A stretch of DNA of 64,000 nt, from NCBI GenBank assembly GCA_013397935.1, contig VZRN01005202.1:998673-1062672 (forward strand), in the 5' to 3' direction. The DNA is from Dasyornis broadbenti (lineage: Eukaryota > Chordata > Aves > Passeriformes > Dasyornithidae). The notes below the pieces were generated by a model, which had not been told where the DNA came from, searched no databases, and worked only from the letters and a program-made list of their open reading frames with translations. Below, piece by piece: positions 1 through 12,703 of the stretch. Position 1 is the first letter of the stretch. Every line of letters starts with the position of its first letter. A program made the position numbers and the translations under genes.

Positions 1-2265
1 GGCCAGGACATCCAGTCCAACCACACTGAACTTACGTATTTATTCCCCCCTTGCTAGCACATACTGGCAACAGTGATAGGAGCTGCTAAAGGGTTATACA
101 TATGCACGTAAAGAGCAGGACTGCTGCCCTGTCACGGCTTCGCAGGTGGTACAGACAATGTGAGTCCCTGATACGGCCACACACCTGCCCCTCTTGCACA
201 GCGTTACTGCTCAGAGCAGTCACAGTGCTGCTGTGGCCACACACACACAGCTCAGTCACAGACTGATCTGGAGAAAAACTAACGCAGGAGAAAAGATTCA
301 GCAGAATCCACTCCCTGGTAAGACTGCCTTTACAGTCATATGCAAGCCCTGGAAAAGCACAAAGGAAGTATGTACATACACACACTTTATAAAAACACCA
401 AACATAATGGGGAGTGATTTCCACCTCTGGCAGTAAAAGAATATTTCTCTTTTAGTAGCAGTACACATCACTGTCAAATTGTAACATAAATTCCTCAACA
501 GGACCATTCTGGGACTACTGTTACACTTGCATTTTAAAGCTTTGAGCCAAGATTACTTTCAGTTACGGAAAACGTTGCACCTGATTTAAAGAACACTTGG
601 CAACATACTTATGTATAGAACCTTTTAATCCAAAATACTTGAACATATTGTGAACCAAAATGGAAAATGAATCTCTCTTTGGTGCAAAGGTCTTAAATTA
701 ATGATTTTCTTCCCTGCATTTATATACCAGAACTATGTTTTGAATAATTTTAGTCTACAGAGAAATATTGGAAAGAATAACACAAAAAAATATAAAGTTA
801 ATATTTCCGTAATATAATGACACGGTTTCCTCTCCCAGTTTCCAATTAAATATGCAGTTACAAGACATTCCAGCTGTGTTTTAGCATTAAAGATGCAAGA
901 TGTGTGCAATGACAGAGCTGACCTTGCCCAAATGATTTTGTGCCTCACATTTCCATGTTGGTGTTTTATTTTTTCTTCCATTTTACATTAAATGTTATTA
1001 ACAAATCTCTTTTACAGAGATCACAAATAGAATGCAAAAAGGTGGGGGGAGGGGCATCACTTAAGGAAGGTACTTAGAAGAGCCAGTAATTATATGATAA
1101 GAGCTAAGTAACAAAATCCACATTTTAGCAAAGTTAGCAGAGTAGATACAAATTACAAAATGACTAAAAGAGGAAATTTCTTCTTTGTTTAATGTTTCCC
1201 TTTTTTTCTGAATTCCTTCTTTGAATGCAGATAAGGAGATAACTAAATACACAAGTAGCACTGACTTGTGAAGGACTAAAAGCAGGTATCCACTGTTTAT
1301 TTTCCCATCAACAGTCTAGCCTTGGGTAGAAAGGCAATCACCTGTTTTGCAAGGACACTCCTTTTTGCAGAGCTTGTACTGAAACAGAGCTTCCTGTTAC
1401 CAGTAGTAGTAACATTTCCATTCGTACCTGAGTGCCCAAAACTTCAAGACATCTTTATTAGCCTCATGTTTAATGTATATCAATCTGAATATTAATCACA
1501 TTAATGAAGTTTTTCTGTCAATTGCTTTCATTTATTATTAAAAAGAACACTAGAACTTGAGTGTGTGTGATCAGCACTAAACCCAAATGTGTGAATATTA
1601 AAAGCAGTTCTTCTGTATTTCTTGATAAACTCATTAGGACAAGCAGAATACTCCTACCCTAAAAATGTGCTGCAGTCATGGCACAGTCTGTTTACAAACA
1701 GCGAACTTGTATTTACAGTAGTAGTTCGTGGTCATTCTCAAAACATGTTTATTGTATTTCTTCTCACAGTAACTCTAAATAACCTCTATCTGGGTAAAGG
1801 AGAAAGGGAAGAAAGACATGAGTATCTAAAAGCTCTCTGAATGTGTATGTGCATTCACCCTGGTAGAGGTTCATCCTCCCTAACGTAGACTCACCACACA
1901 TTTCCTCCTTCTTCCTTCCCGGTTTTTAATACAGACTTTTCTATGCCTCTGGAATATTCCTGACATTGTCACCATATTGCACTATGCTACTAAATAAGGA
2001 AATGGCTGTGAAGTGGTAGTATTGTTTTAGGAGTTGTGACTGAGATTTATTCACCTGAAAAGGTCTCAGATATTACAATGACACTGCACTGGGGTAGTGC
2101 GATATTTTTCCTTTGTTCTACTTCACAATTCACCATTCACAAGCTTTTTGCTATTAGAAGCCTAACTCAAACACAGGAGCTGGCTTCTGAATGGAAACTG
2201 GAAAGCAGCAGTTACATTTTAAATGCATCTCAGAGTTACACTGGCCCTTGTCACGATTTCCCACA

Positions 2266-2396
2266 GAAGGGACCTTCTTCCCCACAGTCTGTGAGGGCAG
2301 AGAAGGCCCCACCACCCACATCACTAAGGAAGACGTTGAGAAGTACTGGACCTGATATTGACCTCTCAGGTGCACCACTGGTTAACACCTCCAGGT
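2266..2396 (-). mobile_element. CR1 LINE fragment, reverse transcriptase region
   Basis: Translated on the minus strand, this piece reads TSGAPERSISGPVLLNVFLS. That matches the CR1 reverse-transcriptase motif of the form SGVPQGSxLGPxLFNIFxxDL, which lies just upstream of the catalytic YADD block. The catalytic block itself is not present, and the flanking sequence loses CR1 resemblance quickly, so this is a short, inactive internal fragment. It lies on the same strand as RAPH1. Edges are approximate. Confidence 0.7.
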
Positions 2397-5300
2397 AGAA
2401 CTGTGCCCTTTTGAAGTTATGCTTCCAGGTATGGCAGAACAAAACCTTAATCAGCAGAGACGTGCATTCTGCCATCTGCCTATAAGACTACTCAGACTAG
2501 ATTTGACAAAACTGGCAGAGATGAAATAAAAAAATCCAAAGGAATTTCACTGGCTGTTTATGCCTTGAAGCAACCATCTGCACTACATTATCATCCCACT
2601 TGCCTCTGAATAGGACCTGTCTAGTAACTGCTCTAGGCCAGAGCAAACAGTCTCACTATGGCAAACAGTTACACAGGAAAAAAGTACTGGGATCTGGGAC
2701 CAGGAGAAAAACAGGAAAGGGGAGGTGTAAGAAGAAGGGGCCTAAGAAACCACAGAAAGGAAGTCTGAGAGTGGACAGGCAACTACAACATAACAGAAGA
2801 GACACTACAATTAACTGGCAAGGAGTTTCACTTGGACAAAAAGCTCAACTGATAGGCAGAACTGGGCAGAAAGATTTCAGAACATTGGCTGATTGTCTAA
2901 CAATGCAACCACAATGGATTATTAAAAACAATATATAAATTATGTTTTTATTATAATGACAAGGTATATAATATCATTATCATAAAAAAGACAAAGGACA
3001 TCAAAACTACAGAGGACATCACAACTTCCTCAGAAAGTGTCTGTCGGAGGCTGGAGGTTTTAGATTGTCCTTACATTCTTTGCAGATTAAAAATCAATTG
3101 CTGTATTTTTAAACTGCATTAAAAAAAGATTTCAAACAGATGCTTAATTCAAGAATGAGCACATCTGAATCAGAGTGGCCTCTCAGGCCACAAGATGCAT
3201 GAAGCCAACATCACAACTGATTTAATCAAAAGTCTGATGGAATTACAGTGTGCAGTAACTAAAAGCTACAAAGTAAGGGAATCAACATTCATAAGAAGAT
3301 TTTTTGTCTTTCAGGTCCACAAGAAAAGAAGAATGACACCCCTGCTATTTGGGAAGAAAAGGTGTAACATAGTTCCTTTACCTCCAGATGCTAACATACT
3401 ATCTGAATTATTACTTCTTTAAATCACTATCGTCTGTACTTCCATGTGTACAGATGAGAGTGATTTCTTCCAGCTTCACATGCATCAAAACAGCAGAAAA
3501 AATGCTCACTTCAAAATCCAGCCATGTTACCTTTCTATTTTCATGGCCAAAACTGAGATGCATTTGAGCCTTGAATACTCTCTCAAAATTATTTCCTCTA
3601 ATTTCATAGCACTAAGCTTAGTTTTTGATATTCATTACAGGGAAACAAGTTTGCAGATTTGACAATAAAGCTCCATTGCTTTGTTTTCAATAACTTACTT
3701 TACAGATATGCTTTCACTTCTGTTTTCAAACAAAGATTTGAATGTTGTGTGTGAATGAACAATAACACCTGGAATTATATCTAAAAATGAAGAGATCACC
3801 AAAATGAATACATAATTCTCTGTGCTGAGATCTGCCCTGTACTGCAACAGGAACTGTGTGCATGGTTGTAATGTAGTCCATTGCCAGAATTTTTACAATT
3901 AGTTGTATTACCAGAGGACAAAAATGGTATTGTTCCTCCAAAGTGTCTCTAGTCTCAGTATAAGAGGCAGACATACCAGAGAAGGGGAAGACACCAGAAA
4001 CAGCAAAGACAGTAAGAAACAGTCGACACACCAGGGACACCAGCACAGACCTGCAATGTGATCCTACAGTCACAACTGATCTAACACCTTGCTACAAGGA
4101 AATGTCCCATTTCTCAGGACTGCTTCACTCATACAGGGGCTTATCCAGTGTTACAGTAAGCTGAAGAGATCTAAGCAGCAACGTGGACTTTCATTTCATA
4201 ATTTTGCTAAAGATATTTCTGTTTGCAGGAGGTCAGAAGAAAACCACTAAGTTCCACACCAGGCCTGTGTGTTCAGTAGTCAGAAATGGAAGGCACAGCT
4301 GAACTGAAACAGTCACAAGCTGACCAAATATTATCCTCAGAAAATCAGCAAACTCACCAAAAGCACCTGAATCAAAGAGCTGTGAAGTCTAATTGGCCAA
4401 CACAAAGATTTATAAATACAAACATTTAATTTTGGAGTGTATTAGAATGCCTGATACGAGCTAGTCCATGGCCATATGACACAAAGGGATCATTTAAAGC
4501 ACTTTTAAAAATGAAGTTCCCATATGGTAATTAACACTCATCCCACATATAAACAACGAGAAGGGAGGATCTGAAGACATATGGAGATGAAAGAAAATTG
4601 TGGTTTCTGTTTGTGCCACAGCTGTTGTTAATCTTTTTGCAATCAAGCCAATTCCTGTTTTGGTGGCTTTGCTTTGCTGGGGGGTGCAGAGAGGCCACGA
4701 GCTATTGGGAGTGGGCTTAAAATTTAAGCAAAACAATCACAAGAGCAAAAGGTTACTTGGTTTTGGCTGTTTGTACTCCTCTAGAAGACAGCCTGAAAAG
4801 TTCTTGTCAAGATACATGCTGAGCATTTTGAGAAGAATATTAAGGTATTTAAGAAAAGGCAGTAAACTAATTCTGAACTTCTGTTGCTAAATACAGACTA
4901 CTTATGCCCAGCGAACATCATCCCTATTGTTTTGAAGTCATCAAGTTGCATTTTGTTACTTCAGGCTTGCCTGAGGTCTCTCCATTAGAACGTCTGTGAA
5001 TTAAAATATAACCCACAGAAATGGCTTTGCAGTGTACATTAGCAGAGACATCTGACACCTCAGCTACCAAATATTCAAAGTTCTGAGCTACACCAAGTTG
5101 TTCTTCATCCCATCCTGTATTTTCATTGAAGAGATTTATAGCCTGGTCCATCCCTCCTACTCTAGTTTCAAAAGGAAATTCATGCAGAGGATATAATTCT
5201 TAGCAAACTGGATGACAATTTGTGATCATAGTACATTACTGACCTCTTTCCTGTAAAGAAAAGTAATTTATAATCAAGATTTGTACATACCTGGCTCATT

Positions 5301-6118
5301 AGACCACTGTCTTACTAGGACATTCTCCCCACATTACATTCAATCAACATTCAAAATGTTATTTAAAAAATCCCATTACTTACTAGTTTGTCTTCAATAC
5401 AGCAAGAGGATTTCTTTTAAGGCTACTAATGCCTTTTAAATCTACTGAAAGCTCCCACATACTTTTCATACTTAGGATCTTTTTTTAGTGAATGGTAATA
5501 CAAACAAAAGAACTAGCTCAGCACATTTCCTTTTCAACTAAGGCATTTTACCTGCTAACATGGCTATTAAGTATTTGTCAAGAACTTGAACACTGATAAA
5601 TCTGCAGAAACAAACAATACAATTCAGCCTTTAAAAGCACCTTGGATAATCAGGAAAATCATGTAAGTAAATGCAGAAGTTCCTGGAAAGGGGAGGGGTG
5701 GAGAAGCATAACACACACTGAAAGCATTCTTTCTACATAGAAATAGTCACATACAGGTAGAAAGAAGCATCATCACCTTGGTCAGCAAATGAGAAGGCTT
5801 TCCTGCAATGTTTCTCAGAAGAAGGGAGGTTTCCCTGTCCAAATAGGAGTGCTTGTGCAGAAAGAAAGAGAAAGAACGTAAGTCAAAGGAAGTCAGTATA
5901 GTAATTTTATGGTGTCTTGATTGCAGAAGATAAAGCAGAGTTTAAAAGAAAAAAACCCTACATCATCACTCTTTTTCCCTCCCATAAAAACATGAACATT
6001 CCCAAATACTATGAGCCTGATACACTGATGTAAAAGCAATTGTGCTAATAAAAGACACTATTTTAATCTTCTCCCATACAAAATGTCCCATAATAGAATT
6101 AAGAAAACTTTTGCTTAC

Positions 6119-6136
6119 CTGCCACTGGTTTCTTTT
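6119..6136 (-). other. RAPH1: Candidate 18-nt microexon in RAPH1 intron 4
   Basis: On the minus strand a good acceptor, TTTTCTCTTGCAG, is followed after 18 nt (AAAAGAAACCAGTGGCAG) by a good donor, GTAAGC. The 18 nt are a multiple of three. Exon 4 ends between codons, so inclusion would add six residues, KRNQWQ, after residue 248 without shifting the frame. A UGC lies directly before the acceptor AG, as in many SRRM4-dependent neural microexons. No transcript is available here, and a chance pairing of splice signals is possible in more than 20 kb of intron. Confidence 0.3.
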
Positions 6137-6933
6137 CTGCAAGAGAAAACTTATTTGTAAAGACATTTAGAACTATATAAGTAAGAAAACACACACTTAC
6201 AATGTTTCTCAAAAGCCTGTCCAGTCTCCTTAGACTAAACATTCTACTTCCACTACACAAACATAAAACCACTATAAACTGGTCATCCGGGAGACATTCT
6301 GGTTTTATGCCTTCTACACTGGTTGCTGCTTCATTCTTTAAGAAGAAAGATATTACCATAACAGTAACCAACCTGACTTAACATTCATGTCCCTTTTTTT
6401 AAAGGACTTAAGTCTCTTCTCTCTTGTATAGTCCAAATTATAAAATTACAAATCCCCATGCTTCCCTTGGGAAGATAAATTAGCAGAAAGTATATTTTCA
6501 TCTGTTTTCAAAACGGGAAGCAAAATCAATAGAGGGGAAGTAACCAGTAGAGAAAGACAGAAATCAGTTAATTACAGACACCAGAGTGATTATCTTCTCC
6601 AGCACCTGCTACAGGCAACAAAACCATCATCATGCAGCAATTTGCAGAACCACATAGTCAAGTCTGCTAAGGAAATTAGACTAGTACTGTGGCACTTTAC
6701 AAGAGCATTAAGTACATTCCTGTGTACGACCACTGTACTGCAAGTTTTGTCCTGTGTGGTTGCAATTGTCTCAGCCGTATTTGTTTCAATGCTATACAAT
6801 GGAACAAGACATGACAACTATACATGCCTACTATACTTTTGTTTACTGATTAGCAATACAGAATCCCACCTCTTCCTCAGTGCCACAATAAGGTATAGTC
6901 TTAGGAAAATGAAGAGTCCATATCTACCACTTC

Positions 6934-7009
6934 ATACAAGGCAGTATCAAATAGTAGATACTTGATACATACAGTAGTAGCTATTTGATACAAGGCAGTA
7001 TCAAATAGT
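6934..7009. repeat. 22-bp direct repeat with an inverted 11-bp copy
   Basis: A 22-bp unit beginning ATACAAGGCAGTATC occurs at 6934-6955 and again at 6988-7009. Between the copies, CTATTTGATAC at 6981-6991 is the perfect inverse of GTATCAAATAG at 6944-6954, leaving a 26-base loop, so a hairpin with an 11-bp stem can form. It is a small local rearrangement of unknown role. Confidence 0.8.
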
Positions 7010-10000
7010 TCTGCGAATACAGCTCCTGCAGGGAGAGTTTACTTGATGCAACTGCCATTTGCTGGGATGAGCAATTAAGGAACTCAAGGAGGCTTTAAAA
7101 GTTACAGCTCAAGAAAGATGCTACAAAGCATTTGAAGTGAAACTCAGGTTCCAGCCAAAGCTCCACCTGGCAGTGGATTATTTATCCACTAATATAGACA
7201 CAGGTAATGTTACAGAGTAAATGAAGATTTTTCTGCTTGCATATTAATTACTGTCTGTATTTACATTTTATGTTTTAGAAGCACAGCAGTGCTGCCTAGC
7301 TCAAGCCACACTGCTGAGGGTTTGTAAAGCCTGGTATAATTATTTACAGTCATACTGAACTGTATCCTTTCTAAAACAGAGGCTGTAACCTTCTACACAG
7401 TCAGTTTAGAATGGTCTCATTATAACATATTGCTACACAACTTGCAGAGTAAAAATGGTTGGCTCAATCCAACCCCAAAAGTATACATAAAAAGCCAGTG
7501 AAAAGTTCAAGGAAATTCTTTTAAGAGTTTCTTCACAGAGTTCTTGTCAGTCATTATGGACTCTGATGAATATGGATCACTTTTTGCTGAATGGAGCAGT
7601 GCAGTACAAGGAACATTACAATGTACACTTGTAGGCTCTTCCTTAGAGTTTAGTCCCCTTCTGTCTTAGCCTATTAGTCAACAATAGTGGCAGGATAAAG
7701 AGAGGATACTGAATCTCTCCTTAAAGGAAATACTATTTGCTGCAGCATATTTCTCCTACAGGGAAGGTCAGGGTAGGCCAGTTAACCTTCTTCCTATCAT
7801 TGGTCATCTTGGCTGCTGCTATCTTGCATGTAAGTACATTTTCTCCCCTAAAGAACTTCTATCCAAAAACAGGAATGCCATATCCTTTCTACACCATACT
7901 AGCCACTTGAAACTTTGACGATGATATTTTATGGGAATAGGGTTTGGTCAGTAAAATATAGAACATCAGTGTGATGACAACTACCTATGTGAATTGGAGC
8001 TGCAGAGCTAACATGCCCAGAAACTGGAAGATAACAGCTTTTTTCCAGACATCTTTCTGTGTGTGGCTTCTTCCTACTCTGTAACAAATTCTGCAGTACT
8101 GCACATACCTAAAAGTCAGAATGAGCAGATGTAGTAAAGCAACAGGAAAGCCCAAATTCTAGAAATTATAGCTCAGCTAAACAGTAACTACATGCACATA
8201 CAATTTTTAAAATATTTGACATGCACAAACCTGGAGATATAAATTAAATTTCAATTTAGAACAATGTGTTACTTTCACAATCCAGCTTTAAAGCTCTTAG
8301 TCTATTTCAAAAAAAGACTTCAGCTCAAACATCAAGCTTTGAGGTAAACAGATGTTGCTCCTAGAATATTCCATTGTTCAGATGAAGATAATTTTTTTTT
8401 CCTAGATAGTACAATCACAGTGGTCCACACAGAGGATCTAAATAGCCCACTCTTCCACTCTACTTCTGGACTTCAAATAACTATCAAAGCTCTGACAATA
8501 TAAATGCCCAGTCTCGCCAAACAAATTAACCTACTTTTCTGCCCCAAGGACTTCACTAGACTAAAAAGAACAGTGATGAAATCCAGGAAAACCAAAATAT
8601 TAATTACTCCTAGGTAGACATTTCTGGTCTTCCACCATGAAAAATATCTCTTCTTCCACCTGCTCCCATCACAACAATGAGAACTCAAGCTCTGGCAACA
8701 AAGTCATCTCTCCCACCTTAGATTCATTTAGGATACAAAACCAGTTCCAATTACATGAACTAGTGTGTCTCTCCCACTCCTGCAACACCATGCATTTTTC
8801 TATCTTGTTGCAGTAATCTGACTGCTTCCCCAGTACAAGGCCATAATTTCTCATATTCTCAGTTTAAAAAGTTTTTCTTCAAATTGTCACACAACCAGAA
8901 TTAAATGTGGTTGGAAGGTTAAAGTAGTCTGAAACATAATGGAAGTATCAAAATTTGACAACAGCTTCAGAGAAGACAAAACCATGCAGTCCTTTATACT
9001 AAGTATGAAATTGTAGAAGAACCAGATTGTAACAGCGCTGGAAGAGTATTTAATTTCTGCATTCACTAAAATACTCAGTGCAGCTAATTCAACATGAATA
9101 AAACCAAGTCAAAGATTTGATACCTAATTTACCAAATTCCTTGAAAGATCACATATTTCTAGGTCAGCACTTAGGAGGGGGGCAAACAAAAAGAGTGTGT
9201 AATATGTGCAGTCTAAAGCTACCTATAATTCTTTAGTTCTTTTAGAAGCTGGGTTTTTTCAAGTTGTACTTTTTATGTATAGTATAGCTTTCTTAAAATC
9301 CAGCCATTAGTAACAGCCATACCTTGTTATATGATCTTGTATAAAATTATTACTGCAGATGCAGTAAAAATGAAAGAGCGTCTTAAAGTTATTTCCATTA
9401 TATGATAAAAAAAGTTCACTTAACAGGCATTAGCAGACGTTAAAATTTTCTACTAAGAGGGGATCTACAAAACCACTCTGCCAACAAAATAATTTTAAAA
9501 CCAACACTTACACTTCAATAATTTAAGTGATTATTAGGGAGTCATACACCATTAAGGATTCCCAGTTAATCCAGCATCACTGCTATTCAGGCAGCTACCA
9601 TAGGCCAGTGAGCATCCACAGGAAGGGAGAAATGACAGGGCTTTAAGAGGGCTCTTAAGAAGCAATATGACATTTCCTTTTGTCAGGTGGAATCTGTCAT
9701 TATGAATGGTGCTACAAGATTTCACACCAGAAAGCTGGGACAGGCCATAATACTGTAGCCCAAAACTCACTAAGTTTGTTTCTTTATATAATCTTCAAAA
9801 AGTACTCTTCTTTCCCTAAATAGAGCAAACATGAAACCTACCATCAGATACCAAATATGTTTACAACTTTTTTGTGCCAAAATGACTTTGTTTGGAGACA
9901 GCTCTAACACAATACATAGGAAGCTATTCACTTCTGGTTTAGTCCTTCCTCATAATATGGAGCAGATTTCAAACTAAGTTGCAGGAACTCAACCTAGTTA

Positions 10001-11022
10001 AAAGTCTTGAACAGAGAAAAATAATGAAAGAAAATGTACCAAAATCAGGAAAACCATTTTATACAAGTAGAAGCAGACAATGGTAACTGTTTTGAATTTT
10101 GTCATATTTTAACTCCTAGCAGCAATTATTCCAAGTCACACTGAAAACCATGGATGTTTAATAATAAAAAAAATCCTCAAAATGCTAAAAAAGATACGCT
10201 AATTGGAAAATTAACTGTCTATAAAGTTAAATGCATACCTTTCTCAAAGGACGTCAAAACAGCTGTGCACAGAAATATTCTGTGCAGAAACAATTTTACT
10301 TAAAAATATTCAGGTATGATGACCAAAATATCAGAAGTAACAAAAACAGAGAAATAAGCCTACTAATGTCTCAGTAACAAACTTTAGGTGCTGTGGATAA
10401 TCAACAGCATAGAAAACCAGATTTGAGAACACTTAGGCGTTCTAGATGCTGTTAGGACAAAAAAATTAATAGTGTTCCTGTGCAGTTCAATCAGCAAAGA
10501 TAGCTCGCTTTGATGTTTATAGTAACATGGACTACAGTCTTGCTCCAAATTATGTTTTTGACTTCAAAGATTTCCTAGATCCTTTCTTTGAAGACAGAAA
10601 TGTAATATCTACTACCTGCAGATCTAAATACCAGACGTTCATAGATCAGCTGTTGAAAACTGCATTTCAGTATTTTCAGAACACTCAATACAGTACTTAA
10701 ATAAAGAGTAGCTGCTTATGCCAGATAGTTTTTTCAGTACTCGAAGATTTTTATACCCATCACCAACCAAGCATGTTTGCTAAACATGATAGAAGAGATG
10801 AATTACCATGAAAATACCTTTCAGATTTCCAGAATATAATTTGTTGCAGTAAACTAAATGATCAGTAATGCTCCACATGGCCAAAACCTCAAGATTTTCT
10901 CACCTATTATCCTTGTCAGTTCCATTATGAAATATTCAATGGATTCTTTTAATTCTTGAGGTTATGAGGTCTTCAGCTGAAAGTCAATTTCAAAAAAAAA
11001 TCCCAAAACTGAAATGAATTTT

Positions 11023-11117
11023 CAGCAGAATAACTTACCTTAGTACATAAAAAAAAAAAAAAAAAGCAATAAGAGCACACTGAGGACTTGTGCATGTAAT
11101 TATCTTGCCATGTTTCT
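11023..11117. repeat. Duplicated intronic unit, copy 1 (about 95 bp)
   Basis: From CAGCAGAATAACTTACCT to CCATGTTTCT this segment is nearly identical to 11744-11830. The main difference is the A-run, 17 bases here (11049-11065) against about 7 in the other copy. On the minus strand it carries TACTAAG followed directly by GTAAGT, preceded by a T-run. The flanks of the two copies do not match, so this is a short dispersed or segmental duplication. Confidence 0.85.
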
Positions 11118-11743
11118 AAACTAACACTGAATTACTGAGCATATTAGATTTATTTTTTACAGACAATAACTGACGCGTGGATTTTAAGAAAATTGTTTTA
11201 GAAGAGGTGAAAAACTGAGCTGTCTAGCTGGGTTCTGAAGCACAAAGGCCGTGTAGCCCATCTTGCCATGGCAGTAAGCCAACAGATCACAAGAAAGATG
11301 CTATATTATACATGGACTCCTTTCTTCAATTCTACTTGCATGTTTTTGCAAAGTCGTAACAAACAAAAGGATCAGTGTTCAATGTTTGATTATCACATAG
11401 TACAGAAATAAGTGGGATCAATTTGGAAAGATTCAGTCTCATTGCTAAGAGACTGAGTTGTATCTAATTCCTCTGATTTTAAGGTAAGGGCTGAGAACAC
11501 AGGCATACAGAGTTTAAAAACTGTACAATACAGTGTGAAAGGTGTCAAATATGTTCTTAACACTGACAATTTACAAATACTGATCAAAAACTGGAGTGGA
11601 AAGTGTAAGAAAAAGACGACCTGGTGATCTTCTAAAGTATTTTATCTTACTGTTCTAATGTTTTAAATATGTTAAATAGAAAACTTCCTTTCTTATTAAA
11701 TACCATCTGTAAGTTCAAAGACACCATTCGCTCAAGGTACGTA

Positions 11744-11830
11744 CAGCAGAATAACTTACCTTAGTATATAAAAAAAAGGCAATAAGAGCACACTGAGGAC
11801 TTGTGCATGTAATTATCTTGCCATGTTTCT
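11744..11830. repeat. Duplicated intronic unit, copy 2 (87 bp)
   Basis: This is the second copy of the unit at 11023-11117, in direct orientation about 720 bp away. The minus strand again reads TACTAAG followed by GTAAGT, here with a shorter T-run. Outside the shared block the sequence diverges at once, which fits a recent local duplication. Confidence 0.85.
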
Positions 11831-12613
11831 TGCAAAACTCTTTAATAAGAGTTTAACAATAAATACACGTTTAATTAAGCCAGCTGGTGGCACTCTTGTG
11901 CCACTAGCGTGGATTTAATATCACAGTTGAGAAACACTAGGAAAACCTTTTATAATAGCATTCTCTGTCCATAAGAAACAAACTAAAAATCAGGGAAACT
12001 CACTATACAGTGTTCAATAGAAGCGATATGCTTATAAAACTTTGTTGAAAAGATTAGTATAGCTTCCATTTCAACCACATCCCTATAATGAATTCCTTAG
12101 ACTCCAGCTTCAAAAATTAGAATCCACTATTTTCAAAAGAGAATTCAAGAATTAAAGATTAAACATAGTTTTTGTAATTTTGGCCCAAAGATGGGAAAGA
12201 AGAACTGAAATATCTTCTTCCAATCTCTTTGAGATTACATATTCATATGGAACATATTCAAATGGACACAATACAATAAACGGCTAACTAAAAATATCTG
12301 GTTTCTGCTTTCTTTTGCAAAAGGGGTTGTTTGGCCTAGGAAAAAAAGAGGCTCACTCTCTACAACCATTCAAAAGGAGGTATAGACAGGTGGGTGACAG
12401 TCTCTTCTTACAATTAACAAGAGATAGAATAAAATGAAAGGCCTCCACTTGCACCAGAGGAGGTTTAGATTAGATACTTGAAAAAAATTGTTGCAAAAGG
12501 GGTTACAGTTTATTCTTATTAAAACCTCAGAAAAGGAAAATAGACACATAGAAACTGAAACAGCAGCATTGGGTAACAGAGCTGCCTGACCCTTCCACAC
12601 ACAAGATGTGTTT

Positions 12614-12703
12614 TCACAGAACCACGGAGTGGGAAGGCTGGAAGAGACCACAGCTGGTCATCTGGTTCAACCTCTGTTGCTCAAGCAGGGTCATCCTGGA
12701 GTT
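12614..12703 (-). mobile_element. CR1 LINE 3'-end fragment
   Basis: On the plus strand the piece starts TCACAGAACCACGGAGTGG and continues through GGCTGGAAGAGACC, GTCATCTGGTTCAACCTC and GCTCAAGCAGGGTCATCC. This is the usual reverse-complement reading of a CR1 3' end (CACAGAATCA...GGTTGGAAGGGACC...TCCAACC...GCTCAAGCAGGGTCA). The element is therefore in minus orientation, truncated and non-coding. Confidence 0.85.

Noticed and set aside
2600..2938. 112-codon plus-strand frame rich in Lys, Arg and Gln
   Set aside because: Low-complexity basic sequence from A/G-rich DNA, no known family and no splice or promoter context.
4924..5151. Minus-strand frame with an acidic, protein-like composition (NENTGWDEEQLG)
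   Set aside because: It does not match any part of lamellipodin that I know and has no convincing acceptor and donor pair. Left as intronic.
8473..8688. Minus-strand frame containing DGSRWKKRYF, resembling the start of the lamellipodin PH domain
   Set aside because: The match to the PH-domain KKSWKKRYF motif stops after a few residues. The expected flanking sequence (LLRASGIYYVPKG) and splice sites are absent, and the RA-domain exons that should precede it were not found. Chance resemblance.
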